DNA from: an uncultured Erythrobacter sp.
Lineage (GTDB): Bacteria > Pseudomonadota > Alphaproteobacteria > Sphingomonadales > Sphingomonadaceae
Direction: 5' to 3'
Assembly: GCA_938015255.1 (NCBI GenBank)
Contig: CALLQC010000127.1
Coordinates: 1-34,935, forward strand
DNA length: 34,935 bases
Shown piece by piece: positions 1-9,381 of the stretch; the first letter of the stretch is position 1, and every line of letters starts with the position of its first letter. The position numbers and the translations under genes were made by a program. The notes under the pieces were generated by a model that was not told the origin of the DNA, did no database searches, and saw only the letters and a program-made list of their open reading frames with translations.

Positions 1-512
1 CCCGCCCCGAAAACCGACCAGCCATAGCCTCTGGTCATCTCCCAGCTATCGCCAAATGCGTCCATGGCCGGAACATCGCCTTTGATCACCACCGGCATGA
101 CAGCGATCCAGCGCACCATCAGAATAATTCCCGGAACGAGCAGCAGAACTAAGCCGAACATGATCCCGAGCCACGAAAGAATATAAATTCCCAGCCATGG
201 CAAGAACCTGTCGAAGCCCGGCACAGCCGATTGCCTGACCAAAGCGCCCGTCAGCCAATAGGTTATCACGATGTCGACGATAAAGGCGGCAAACATCAGA
301 ATGCCAGCCAGAATGCCCAGCCCGACCGTATCATCCAGCGAAAAGCTGAAGCCGAATCCGAACAGGCTGGATGAGCTTTCATTCCCGAAAAATGCCGAAA
401 CGAACGCGGCCGGAACGGCGATTGCGAGATAGACGAAGACAATCTGCCGGTGCTTGGACAATTCCGCGAATGTCTGGTTCAGCAGGCTGGAAAGCGTAGC
501 CCCGTTCTTCAT
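1..512 (-). CDS. Integral membrane protein, multi-TM, unknown function (partial, runs off left edge)
   Basis: Frame open on the minus strand from CAT at 510-512 (MKNGATLSSLLNQTFAELSKHRQIVFVYLAIAVPAAFVSAFFG...) to the window edge; several hydrophobic stretches (IYILSWLGIMFGLVLLLVPGIIL). Confidence 0.7.
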   Translation of the reverse strand, partial: MKNGATLSSLLNQTFAELSKHRQIVFVYLAIAVPAAFVSAFFGNESSSSLFGFGFSFSLDDTVGLGILAGILMFAAFIVDIVITYWLTGALVRQSAVPGFDRFLPWLGIYILSWLGIMFGLVLLLVPGIILMVRWIAVMPVVIKGDVPAMDAFGDSWEMTRGYGWSVFGA

Positions 513-528
513 GTTGAAATCTGACCCC

Positions 529-1668
529 TTATAGTCCGTACTCGCGGCCTGCCCCATTCAGACTGACCAGTCCACCCGGATGCCGCTCCAATTGTCCGGC
601 TATCTCCATTTCCAGCAGTGCCATATGGACATCGGCCGGGTTCTCCCCGGACTGCCGGATAAGCTCGTCCACCGCGACCGGCGCTTTGGTCAGCAGGCGC
701 TGGACACCTTCCCCGCCATCGCCTGCCTTCGCCTCGCCCCATTCCAGCCCGCGCAGCTCGGAATAGTCGAACACCGACCCGCCCTCCTCTACTCGAAATG
801 TGGAGCGCGGCGCACCCGTGAACCCTTCGAGTAGCTCGATCACATCCTCTGCCGATTGGACCAGCACCGCGCCATCGCGGATCAATTGGTTGCAGCCGAG
901 CGAACGGGTATCGAGCGGCGAGCCGGGGATCGCCATCACCTCCCTACCCGCTTCACCCGCCAGCCGTGCAGTGATCAGCGAGCCGGATTTGGGCGCAGCC
1001 TCCACCACCAGAGTGCCGCTGGCCAGACCTGCGATTATGCGGTTCCGGCTGGGGAAATGGCGCCCGCGCGGCTCTGTTCCCGGTGGCTGCTCCGCAATCA
1101 GCAAACCTTCATTGGCGATGCGTTCCTGAAGCTTTGTGTGCTGCGGCGGATAGGCAATATCGATCCCGCTGGCGATCACGGCGATGGTGCGCGGAAAGGC
1201 GCCCTCGTGACACGCTCCGTCGATCCCGCGCGCTAGCCCTGAAACCACGGTGAAACCCGCCTGAGAGAGCTCGCTCGCGAAATCGCGCGCCAGCTTTACT
1301 GCGGCAGCGCTGGCATTGCGCGCGCCGACCATTGCGACGCATGGCTGCGATGCAAGCGCAAGATTTCCCCGGCAGGTGATAATCGGCGGCGCGCTGTCCA
1401 GCTGCGCGAGCAGCGCCGGGTAATCAGGCTGATCGTGGAACAGATACCGCGCGCCCGCCTTTCGCACGCCAAGGATTTCCCGCTCGATCCGGTCAACCGG
1501 CGCGGGACGATAGGGTGTTTTGCCGCGCGAGCCGAGGTCTGGCAGCGCCTCAATCGCCGCCTCAGCCGTGCCGAAGCGGGCGAGCAATTGGCGATAACTG
1601 ACAGGCCCGATATTGGGGGAGCGCAGCAGGCGAATTCGGGCAAATGCCTCTGGCTGCGAAAGCGTCAC
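529..1668 (-). CDS. dprA: DNA-processing protein DprA (Smf family)
   Basis: 379 aa; motifs VAMVGARNAS, VVSGLARGIDGACHEGA, TIAVIASGIDIAYPPQH, FPSRNRIIAGLA, LVVEAAPKSGSLITARLA, VMAIPGSPLDTRSLGCNQLIRDGA; overlaps the plsY start by 4 nt. Confidence 0.96.
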   Translation of the reverse strand: MTLSQPEAFARIRLLRSPNIGPVSYRQLLARFGTAEAAIEALPDLGSRGKTPYRPAPVDRIEREILGVRKAGARYLFHDQPDYPALLAQLDSAPPIITCRGNLALASQPCVAMVGARNASAAAVKLARDFASELSQAGFTVVSGLARGIDGACHEGAFPRTIAVIASGIDIAYPPQHTKLQERIANEGLLIAEQPPGTEPRGRHFPSRNRIIAGLASGTLVVEAAPKSGSLITARLAGEAGREVMAIPGSPLDTRSLGCNQLIRDGAVLVQSAEDVIELLEGFTGAPRSTFRVEEGGSVFDYSELRGLEWGEAKAGDGGEGVQRLLTKAPVAVDELIRQSGENPADVHMALLEMEIAGQLERHPGGLVSLNGAGREYGL

Positions 1669-2267
1669 TTTGAGCTGCCGACCTTGGGTTCTTCACCGCG
1701 CATCAGCCGCCCGATATTGGCGCGGTGCTGGACGATCACGATTGCGGCGATTGCGATCAGCGCAGCGGTCAGACCGATATGCCCGAAAATCGCGGCGGCG
1801 ATGGGAGCGGCGACCACCGTCATCATCGAGGACACTGACGAAATCCGGCTGACAGCAAGCGTCGCGGCCCAGATCCCGGCACACAGCAACATAAGCGGCC
1901 AGTTGAGAGCGCCCAGCACTCCGGCTGCGGTTGCGAATCCCTTCCCGCCTTTGAACTTAAGCCACGGAGTGAAACAGTGCCCCGCGACCGCGCCCACCGC
2001 GGCGATAGCCGCAGCGCCGCCAAGCATGGTGGGCGAAAATGAGAACAGCATTGGCGCAATCACAACCGGGACGACACCTTTCAGCGCATCGAGCAGCACA
2101 GTCGCCGCCGCCAGCCCTTTATTCCCCGTGCGCAATACGTTGGTCGCACCGATTGACCCGCTGCCGATATCGCGCACATCGCCCAATCCCGCCGCGCGCG
2201 TCAGGATCAAACCGAAAGGTATCGATCCGCACAAAAAGCCCAGTAATGCTGCGTAGATAGGTTCCAT
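1665..2267 (-). CDS. plsY: Glycerol-3-phosphate acyltransferase PlsY
   Basis: MEPIYAALLGFLCGSIPFGLILTR..., GSGSIGATNVLRTGNK, FKGGKGFATAAGV, typical PlsY motifs; start chosen at ATG 2267 rather than the longer track ORF. Confidence 0.95.
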   Translation of the reverse strand: MEPIYAALLGFLCGSIPFGLILTRAAGLGDVRDIGSGSIGATNVLRTGNKGLAAATVLLDALKGVVPVVIAPMLFSFSPTMLGGAAAIAAVGAVAGHCFTPWLKFKGGKGFATAAGVLGALNWPLMLLCAGIWAATLAVSRISSVSSMMTVVAAPIAAAIFGHIGLTAALIAIAAIVIVQHRANIGRLMRGEEPKVGSSK

Positions 2268-2359
2268 TTTCTCCCTTCCGCCGATCCCGTGGCTTCCCTT
2301 TTCACCGTGCCTAAGTATTAGACCGGGCTTCGACAAGCCAACATCGGACAAATACGACC

Positions 2360-3157
2360 ATTACCGACGCATCCTCTCCTATTCTGATCTTCGATTCCGG
2401 CGTCGGCGGGCTGTCGGTGCTGGGCGAAGTGCGCAAAGCCTTGCCAGATGCGCCGGTGATATTCGCCGCTGATCAAGCAGGCCTGCCATACGGTGCGAAG
2501 AGCGAAGCCGAAGTCGCGGCCCGCGTCTGCGGCCTGTTGGGCCGCATGTCAGAGCGGTATCGCCCGCGCCTCATATGCATTGCCTGCAACACCGCCTCAA
2601 CCATAGCGCTGGGCATGGTGCGCGATGTGCTGGCAATCCCGATTGTCGGTACTGTCCCCGCGATCAAGCCCGCGGCGGCATTGACCACGACGGGAGTGAT
2701 CGGTCTGCTCGGTACAGAGGCGACGATCCGCCAGAGCTATGTCGACAATCTTGAGGCGGAATTTGCCGTGGGTAAAACCCTGCTCCGCCACGCTGCCCCC
2801 GGCCTGGTCAATCCGGCGGAGGCGAAATTGCGCGGGCGTGCAATCGATCCGGCGGAAATTCGCGCTGCCGTGGCCGGTCTGCTGGCACTGCCTGCGGCTG
2901 ACCGGATCGACACGATTGTGCTGGCCTGCACCCACTTCCCGCTGCTGCGCGATGAGCTGCGCGCGATATTTGGCGATGAAGTCGCGCTGATTGACGGGGC
3001 TGCTGGCATCGCTCGGCGCATCGCCGTGCTGACCGCAGGACAGGAATTTGAACGCGCGCAGCCTGACTTCGCGGTGACGACCGGTCCGCTTGATCAATTC
3101 ACCCCTCTTGCCCCGGCACTGCGCGCGCTTGGCATCGGCGATCTTGCTGCGTTTTAG
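2360..3157 (+). CDS. murI: Glutamate racemase MurI; true start probably non-canonical (ATT at 2360)
   Basis: ILIFDSGVGGLSVLGEVRKALP, IACNTASTIAL, GVIGLLGTEATIRQSY, IVLACTHFPLL. The track ORF starts at GTG 2417, which removes the catalytic FDSGVGG motif; the frame is open back to TAA 2312-2314. Confidence 0.9.
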   Translation: MTDASSPILIFDSGVGGLSVLGEVRKALPDAPVIFAADQAGLPYGAKSEAEVAARVCGLLGRMSERYRPRLICIACNTASTIALGMVRDVLAIPIVGTVPAIKPAAALTTTGVIGLLGTEATIRQSYVDNLEAEFAVGKTLLRHAAPGLVNPAEAKLRGRAIDPAEIRAAVAGLLALPAADRIDTIVLACTHFPLLRDELRAIFGDEVALIDGAAGIARRIAVLTAGQEFERAQPDFAVTTGPLDQFTPLAPALRALGIGDLAAF

Positions 3158-3286
3158 CTGCGAACCACTCGCAAAGATCGCGGTGGCCAAATCGATCACT
3201 CTTTCCTAAATAATCGCCACACAAGGGTGCGTTTCGGGGCTACGATCCCTGCAATTACTGGATTTGAGTAACCACGAGTTCGTCAC

Positions 3287-4507
3287 GTGAATTACGAGCA
3301 TATTTTTGATCAGGCGATTGATCGCCTCCACGAAGAAGGGCGCTACCGCGTCTTCATCGATATCATGCGCAACAAGGGTGCATACCCCAATGCACGCTGT
3401 TTTCACGGACATAACGGGCCCAAGCCGATCACCGTGTGGTGCTCGAACGATTACCTGTGCATGGGCCAGCACGAAAAAGTGATCGGCGCGATGGAAGAGG
3501 CGCTGCATGATGTCGGCGCAGGTTCCGGCGGCACGCGCAATATCGGCGGCAACACCCACCTGCATGTGGAGCTGGAGCGTGAACTGGCCGAGCTGCACGG
3601 CAAGGAAGGCGCGCTGACCTTTACCAGCGGCTACGTTTCCAACGATGCGACGCTTTCCACACTCGGCAAGCTGCTGCCGGGCTGTGTGATCTTTTCCGAC
3701 GCGCTGAACCACGCCAGCATGATCGCAGGGATCCGCAATTCCGGCTGCGAAAAGCGCGTGTTCCGTCACAACGACATGGCGCATCTCGAAGAATTGCTCG
3801 CTGCGGAAGACGCCGACACACCAAAACTTATCGCGTTTGAAAGCGTCTATTCGATGGACGGCGATGTCGCCCCGATCCACGCAATCTGCGACCTTGCCGA
3901 GAAATACAACGCGCTGACCTATATCGACGAGGTCCACGCCGTCGGCATGTATGGCGAAAGCGGCGGCGGCATTTCGCAGCGGGACAATGCGGCGCACCGG
4001 ATCGACATTATCGAAGGTACACTGGGCAAGGCGTTCGGCGTGATGGGCGGCTATATCGCGGCCGATACCCGCGTGATCGATTGCATCCGTTCTTACGCAC
4101 CGGGCTTTATCTTCACCACGTCGCTCTCACCGGTTCTGGTCGCGGGCGTGCTTGCCTCGGTCAAGCATCTGAAATCCAGCAGCGTGGAGCGCCATGCGCA
4201 GCAGCACGCCGCCGCGACGCTCAAACTGAAATTTGCCGAAGCCGGACTGCCGGTGATGGACAGCGTCACTCATATCGTGCCGCTGATGGTAGGCGATCCG
4301 GTGCGCGCCAAGAAGATCAGCGATATCCTGCTTGCCGAATACGGCGTGTATGTGCAGCCGATCAATTTCCCGACTGTCCCGCGCGGGACGGAGCGCCTGC
4401 GCTTCACACCTGGCCCCATGCACTCAGAAGAGATGATGGAAGAGCTGACAGAAGCGCTGGTCGAAATCTGGGACCGGCTCGACATGCAGCTCGCCGAGGC
4501 GGCTTAG
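3287..4507 (+). CDS. hemA: 5-aminolevulinate synthase (C4 pathway)
   Basis: 406 aa; GTG start; [88 protein letters not shown]. Confidence 0.97.
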   Translation: MNYEHIFDQAIDRLHEEGRYRVFIDIMRNKGAYPNARCFHGHNGPKPITVWCSNDYLCMGQHEKVIGAMEEALHDVGAGSGGTRNIGGNTHLHVELERELAELHGKEGALTFTSGYVSNDATLSTLGKLLPGCVIFSDALNHASMIAGIRNSGCEKRVFRHNDMAHLEELLAAEDADTPKLIAFESVYSMDGDVAPIHAICDLAEKYNALTYIDEVHAVGMYGESGGGISQRDNAAHRIDIIEGTLGKAFGVMGGYIAADTRVIDCIRSYAPGFIFTTSLSPVLVAGVLASVKHLKSSSVERHAQQHAAATLKLKFAEAGLPVMDSVTHIVPLMVGDPVRAKKISDILLAEYGVYVQPINFPTVPRGTERLRFTPGPMHSEEMMEELTEALVEIWDRLDMQLAEAA

Positions 4508-4589
4508 ACACGCCACCATACCGTAACGTCCTTTGCGCACGAGCCGGGCTGCGCTAGCTCTCTGACCGAACAGAATCGGAGAGAGATCA

Positions 4590-5282
4590 GTGGGCGGTAA
4601 CGAAAATCAGACATTTGCGGAGGTCGTCAACGGGCGCAGGTCCATCCGCGGCTATCTCGATAAGCCGGTCCCGCGCGCGCTTATCGAGGAAGTGCTGGCG
4701 CTCGCCATGCGTTCGCCCTCCTCGATGAACACCCAGCCTTACAACTTCCACGTGATCACTGGCGAGCCATTGGACCGCATCCGCAAGGGCAACACCGAGC
4801 GCATCCTTGCAGGCGAGCCTGACAGCCGCGAATTCCGCCGGGGCGAGCCGTTTGCAGGCGTCCACCGAGAGCGCCAGATCGGCTGCGCGGTGCAGCTGTT
4901 CGAGGCAATGGGGATAGAGCGCGACGATAAGGAGAAACGGCAGGACTGGGTGCTGCGCGGCTTCCGCCAGTTCGATGCGCCGGTCTGCGTCATCATCACC
5001 TATGACCAAGAGCTGTCGGGCAGCGACGACACGCCCTTCGATTGCGGCGCAGCCACAACCGCGCTGGTCAACGCCGCGTGGTCAAAGGGACTAGGCTGCG
5101 TGATCAACTCGCAAGGGATCATGCAAAGCCCCGTCGTCCGCGAACATGCGAACATCCCTGACGATCAGGTAATCATGAAGGCGGTCGCAATGGGCTGGCC
5201 CGACCCGGACTTCCCGGCGAACCCCGTGAAGATCTCGCGGCGAAGTGTTGATGAGGCTGCGACATTTGTGGGGTTTGATTAG
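4590..5282 (+). CDS. Nitroreductase family protein
   Basis: FAEVVNGRRSIRGYLDKPVPRALIEEVLALAMRSPSSMNTQPYNFHVITGE; DCGAATTALVNAAWSKGLG; GTG start. Confidence 0.92.
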   Translation: MGGNENQTFAEVVNGRRSIRGYLDKPVPRALIEEVLALAMRSPSSMNTQPYNFHVITGEPLDRIRKGNTERILAGEPDSREFRRGEPFAGVHRERQIGCAVQLFEAMGIERDDKEKRQDWVLRGFRQFDAPVCVIITYDQELSGSDDTPFDCGAATTALVNAAWSKGLGCVINSQGIMQSPVVREHANIPDDQVIMKAVAMGWPDPDFPANPVKISRRSVDEAATFVGFD

Positions 5283-6164
5283 GTGGCAAGTTTAACCCGA
5301 CATGTCTTTTTGCGCTGCGCTCTTGCTGCGGCAATGCTTTCCTCCTCTGCAGCGACTTTCAGTCATGACTCGGTCGATGCTTCGCCGATAACAATCGGAG
5401 AAGCGATCAGTGTGACGACTCACGACGCTGATCGCAGGATCAATGTTATCGTGCCCGTGGACTATGCAAAAAGCGACAAGGAGTATCCGCTTTTCGTGAT
5501 GATCGATGGCGGTTTGGAACAGGATCTGTTTCTGAGCCTCGGTGCATTAGGATGGAACCAGCTTTGGGGCCGCAGTCAGCCAGCGATTCTAGTCGGGATC
5601 GAAACGGTCGACCGTCAACGCGAACTGCTGCCCCCGACTCGCTCTTCGGAAGAGCAAAAACGCTATCCAAGCGCAGGCGAAAGCGCCGTTTTCAGAAGAT
5701 GGCTTGCCGAAAAGGTACTGCCCATGATCCGCGAGCGATATCGAGATGACGGACGCGCATTCCTGATCGGAGAGAGTGCGGCGGGACATTTCGTTGCTGA
5801 GACTTGGGTTGTGCAGCCGGATTTGTTCGATGGCTACGCGGCTATCTCGCCAAGCCTTCAATGGGATAAAGGATCGCTAGTTGATCGTCTTCGCGCGGAC
5901 CCTTCAACCATGCGTCCCCCGATCTTCATCTCTCTCGCAAACGAAGGCGGAGCAACCGAAACCGGGGTGGAAAAATTTGTCCAATATACAAACAGCGATC
6001 TGTGCTTTGCAGATCGGCGCGATGACTTGTTCCACGCTAACGCGCTCTACTACCTGCTGCCGGAGGCCTTGCAATACATCATGCCGACCCCCGCCGACTG
6101 GCTTGATGAATACGGGCTAGGCCAGAACTGCACACTGAGCAAATCCGCAAAGCCAAGCGACTAA
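5283..6164 (+). CDS. Exported alpha/beta hydrolase, esterase (EstD/IroE-like)
   Basis: N-terminal signal-like segment (FLRCALAAAMLSSSAATFS), YPLFVMIDGG, FLIGESAAGHFVAETW (G-x-S-x-x-G nucleophile elbow). Confidence 0.82.
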   Translation: MASLTRHVFLRCALAAAMLSSSAATFSHDSVDASPITIGEAISVTTHDADRRINVIVPVDYAKSDKEYPLFVMIDGGLEQDLFLSLGALGWNQLWGRSQPAILVGIETVDRQRELLPPTRSSEEQKRYPSAGESAVFRRWLAEKVLPMIRERYRDDGRAFLIGESAAGHFVAETWVVQPDLFDGYAAISPSLQWDKGSLVDRLRADPSTMRPPIFISLANEGGATETGVEKFVQYTNSDLCFADRRDDLFHANALYYLLPEALQYIMPTPADWLDEYGLGQNCTLSKSAKPSD

Positions 6165-6168
6165 GACC

Positions 6169-7389
6169 CTACCTTAGCGACACCACATTATCGCTCGCCT
6201 CGCGCACGCGGGTTCCGTTGAACAGGCTCAGCATCGGTTCGTCGGTTACGATCACGCATTGCGCATCGCCAAAGCCATTGAAGCCAGTCTTCATCGCCGC
6301 GCCGTATGCGCCCAGCATCCCTATCTCGATGTAGTCGCCCGCCTGAATATCACCCGGCAGCGGGAATGGCCCGGCCATGTAATCGGCATCGTCACAGGTC
6401 GGGCCGTAGAATGCGAAGTCCTCCAGACCGTCGCGCAGATTGTCTTCAAGCGCGTTGACCGGGAAGCGCCACGATACGTGCGCGGCATCGTAGAGCGCGC
6501 CATACGCGCCATCATTGATGTAAAGCTCGTTCCCGCGGCGTTTTTCCACCTTCACGATCATGCTTGAATATTCGGCGCACAGCGCGCGGCCCGGCTCGCA
6601 CCACAGCTCTGCGTTGTAGGCTATCGGCAGCGCGTAGAAGTGCTGGTGGATGATCTGGAAGTAATCTTCGAGCGGGGGCGGTTCCATGCCGGGATAGATG
6701 CTCGGGAAACCGCCGCCAACGTCGATCATGTCGATCACGACCGATGCTTCCGCAATCGCGGCGCGGGTCCGGTCAAGCGCCTGTACGAAGGCAAACGGCG
6801 TCATCGCCTGACTGCCAACGTGGAAACACACGCCGAGCCAGTCGCAATGCTGGCGGCTTTGCTGGAGCAATTCGGGCGCCTCCAGCAGGTCGCAGCCGAA
6901 TTTGGATGCGAGCGAAAGCTCGGAATATTCGGAGGAAACGCGCAGGCGGACGCAGAGGCGCAGGTCGCTCGCCGCCTCACCCGTTTCGGGATCACGGCAC
7001 GCCTCGACGATTTTTTCCAGTTCCTCGATGCTGTCGAGGCTGAAGGTTTTCACGCCGTGCTTGAAGTAGGCCTCGCGGATGGCGCTGGGTGTCTTGATCG
7101 GGTGCATGAAGCACAAAGTCGCCTCCGGCAAAACGGCGCGCACCAGACGGACCTCTGCGATTGAGGCGACATCGTAATGGGTTACGCCCGCATTCCACAG
7201 CACCTCAATCAGATCGGGCGCAGGATTGGCCTTGACCGCGTAAAGCACCTTGCCGGGAAATTTCTCGACAAAGAACTTCGCCGCGCGCGTTGCTGCGTGC
7301 GGACGGTTCAGGATTACCGGCTCGTCCGGCTGGAGAGCCCGCGCTACAGTGCGCGCGTCGGGGAAATTGTCGGCAGGATAGTTGTGCAA
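6169..7389 (-). CDS. Type III (alanine racemase-fold) PLP-dependent ornithine/lysine decarboxylase
   Basis: 406 aa; VLYAVKANPAPDLIEVLWNAGVTHYDVASIAEV, CFHVGSQ, IDVGGGFPSIYPG, WCEPGRALCAEYSS, GPTCDDADYMAGPFPLP. Starts at TTG 7389. Confidence 0.92.
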   Translation of the reverse strand: MHNYPADNFPDARTVARALQPDEPVILNRPHAATRAAKFFVEKFPGKVLYAVKANPAPDLIEVLWNAGVTHYDVASIAEVRLVRAVLPEATLCFMHPIKTPSAIREAYFKHGVKTFSLDSIEELEKIVEACRDPETGEAASDLRLCVRLRVSSEYSELSLASKFGCDLLEAPELLQQSRQHCDWLGVCFHVGSQAMTPFAFVQALDRTRAAIAEASVVIDMIDVGGGFPSIYPGMEPPPLEDYFQIIHQHFYALPIAYNAELWCEPGRALCAEYSSMIVKVEKRRGNELYINDGAYGALYDAAHVSWRFPVNALEDNLRDGLEDFAFYGPTCDDADYMAGPFPLPGDIQAGDYIEIGMLGAYGAAMKTGFNGFGDAQCVIVTDEPMLSLFNGTRVREASDNVVSLR

Positions 7390-7391
7390 TT

Positions 7392-7461
7392 CAAGGGACC
7401 CCCAAGGGTTCAGTGGTTAGACCAAACGGTGTTGAGGCTGCCTTGCGGTAGTCCCTTGGGG
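7392..7461 (-). promoter_or_regulatory. Candidate structured 5' leader of the ornithine decarboxylase gene
   Basis: mRNA-strand segment CCCCAAGGGAC (complement of 7451-7461) is complementary to both CCCTTGGGG (complement of 7400-7408, containing the G-run used as RBS) and GTCCCTTG (complement of 7392-7399) just before the TTG start. Confidence 0.5.
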
Positions 7462-7573
7462 CAGCGGAGCGGCGCATATAATCGCTCGGAAGAAAATCGC
7501 AAATCAAAATCGTGCCGCAGTCGCCAAGAAACGGACCGGAGAACCGCCGGATAGTCGGCCTTAGAAACGGCAA

Positions 7574-7611
7574 ACGGCGCGATTGTTCCCCGTCGGGAGC
7601 AACCGCGCCGT
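7574..7611 (-). terminator. Candidate terminator hairpin downstream of lemA
   Basis: acggcgcgattgttcccc-gtc-gggagcaaccgcgccgt: long near-perfect inverted repeat just after the lemA stop, followed on the minus strand by TTTGCCGTTTCT. Confidence 0.5.
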
Positions 7612-7630
7612 CAAATGCGCTGGAACGGTG

Positions 7631-8203
7631 TTAGAATGCGACGGCAGGCCGCTGATCCACAACACCTTTTTCGCTGTCGTCAAGCCTGTCGAAATCGGCT
7701 TCCTTGAAACCGAGCAGACCGGCAAACAGCACGGCGGGGAATGCCTCGCGCGCGCCGTTGAAGCGGGCCACTGCGGCGTTGAGCGCGCGGCGCGATGCGG
7801 CGAGTTTGTCTTCAACCTCGGCAAGCTCGTTCTGAAGCTCCTGAAAGTTGGTGTTCGCTTTAAGCTCGGGATAGTCCTCGCTGAGCGCAAGCAGGTTATC
7901 GAGCGCGATTTTCAGTCCTTGTTCGCTGCTGGAGGATGGCTGGCCAGATGCAGCAGCCGCGCGGGCGGCGGTTACCGCGGTCAGCGTTTGTGCTTCGTGT
8001 CCGGCATAGCCCTTTACGGTTTCCACCAGATTGGGGATGAGATCGTGACGCTGTTTCAGCTGGGCATCAATGTCGGCAACGCCCTGACGGACATTCTGCC
8101 GAAGACGGACCAGAGTGTTGTAGATCCCGATAATCAGCGCGATTGTGCCGACCACAATCACCAGAATCGCCGATGTCCAGAACCATCCAAGAATATCGAT
8201 CAT
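7631..8203 (-). CDS. LemA family protein
   Basis: MIDILGWFWTSAILVIVVGTIALIIGIYNTLVRLRQNVRQGVADIDAQLKQRHDLIPNLVETVKGYAGHEAQTL: canonical LemA N-terminus. Confidence 0.95.
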   Translation of the reverse strand: MIDILGWFWTSAILVIVVGTIALIIGIYNTLVRLRQNVRQGVADIDAQLKQRHDLIPNLVETVKGYAGHEAQTLTAVTAARAAAASGQPSSSSEQGLKIALDNLLALSEDYPELKANTNFQELQNELAEVEDKLAASRRALNAAVARFNGAREAFPAVLFAGLLGFKEADFDRLDDSEKGVVDQRPAVAF

Positions 8204-8286
8204 TTTCCCGCACCTCCTTTGCGTGCAAGAATTTCCTAACCTCAATTGGTTAAGCAATCGCATCCACAGGGGAAAAACGGACGAAA

Positions 8287-9372
8287 ATGATGCGAGCAGA
8301 CGTGCAGGGATTGTTGGGGGGCCAGCTCGGCAGCTGGCTCGACGGCCAGACGCATATGCGCGAACAGGCGCGCGAAAAGGCGCAGAGCCGCTGGTTCTAC
8401 GGCGCGCTTGGCCTCATCCCGGTGCTCGCGTTTCTGTGGATCGCGCTCGATTTCTCATTCATGTCCAATGTTGTGCTCAGCGCGATGGCGTGCGGCGGGG
8501 TCTATTCCTGGGGGCAAAAGCCGATCTCCGATGCAAAAACGACGGTCAAAGTCGGGATCAATTCAGCCATCGCCGAAAATCTCGGCGTGCATTACGAGCA
8601 CGAAGTGGTGCCGGGCGAGGAATTCGAAGCCTGCCGCACCTATGGTCTGGTGCCAAAGTACGACCGAGAGGAATTTGAAGACCATTGGTATGGCGAGCTC
8701 GAAGGGCACGGTTTCCAGCTATACGAAGCGCATCTTGAAGAGAAAAAGGGATCGGGAAACCACCATCGCTGGGTCACGGTGTTCCAGGGCGCGATCATCT
8801 GCATGCAGTTCGGCCGGCAGTTCCGGTCAACCACGCTGCTCCAGCGCGCGGGCAAACACAAAAAGTTCTTCGGCCTTGGCGGCAAGAAAGATCACGTGAA
8901 ATTCGCTGGTCACAGGCTTGATTTTGTCGACCAGGTTCACCCCGCATTCGAGGATGTGTTCGACCTCTACAGTGATGATCAGGTCGAAGCGCGCGTGATC
9001 GCGCATCCGTCTTATGTCGAGCATCTTATCGCGATTGAGAAAGCGTTCGACGGGGATGATGTGCGTGTGCTGTTCACCCGCGAATCCATCGTGATCGCGG
9101 TCGAAAGCGGCGACCTGTTTGAAAGCGGCTCTATCGACGCAATCGAAGATGAAGAGCGCGTGGCCGAGGCATCCGAGCAATTCGCGGCGCTGGCGCGGCT
9201 GGCTCTCGCGATCAATCAGTCGGAGCGCGGGCGGATCATCGCCAGCCCGACCGAGGGCGGCGCAGCAGATATCGCCCCGCCCCTGCCGGGCAACAGCGTG
9301 GCCGAAATCAGCGCAGGTGACCGCCGCCGGGTGCGCCGCCAGGCAGGCGGGTTCGGTCGCAAGGGCCTTTGA
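8287..9372 (+). CDS. DUF3137 domain-containing membrane protein
   Basis: TM segments near the N-terminus (WFYGALGLIPVLAFLWIALDF), FQGAIICMQFGRQFRSTTLL, VHPAFEDVFDLYSDDQVEARVI; divergent neighbour of lemA, a common association. Confidence 0.85.
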   Translation: MMRADVQGLLGGQLGSWLDGQTHMREQAREKAQSRWFYGALGLIPVLAFLWIALDFSFMSNVVLSAMACGGVYSWGQKPISDAKTTVKVGINSAIAENLGVHYEHEVVPGEEFEACRTYGLVPKYDREEFEDHWYGELEGHGFQLYEAHLEEKKGSGNHHRWVTVFQGAIICMQFGRQFRSTTLLQRAGKHKKFFGLGGKKDHVKFAGHRLDFVDQVHPAFEDVFDLYSDDQVEARVIAHPSYVEHLIAIEKAFDGDDVRVLFTRESIVIAVESGDLFESGSIDAIEDEERVAEASEQFAALARLALAINQSERGRIIASPTEGGAADIAPPLPGNSVAEISAGDRRRVRRQAGGFGRKGL

Positions 9373-9381
9373 CCCGCACGC

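Noticed and set aside
1435-2256. 273-aa plus-strand ORF
   Set aside because: Antisense to dprA and plsY, both with strong family motifs; the translation has no recognisable domain.
7391-7573. 60-aa ORF upstream of ornithine decarboxylase
   Set aside because: Overlaps the inferred structured leader and has no domain-like composition; more likely untranslated leader, although a leader peptide cannot be excluded.
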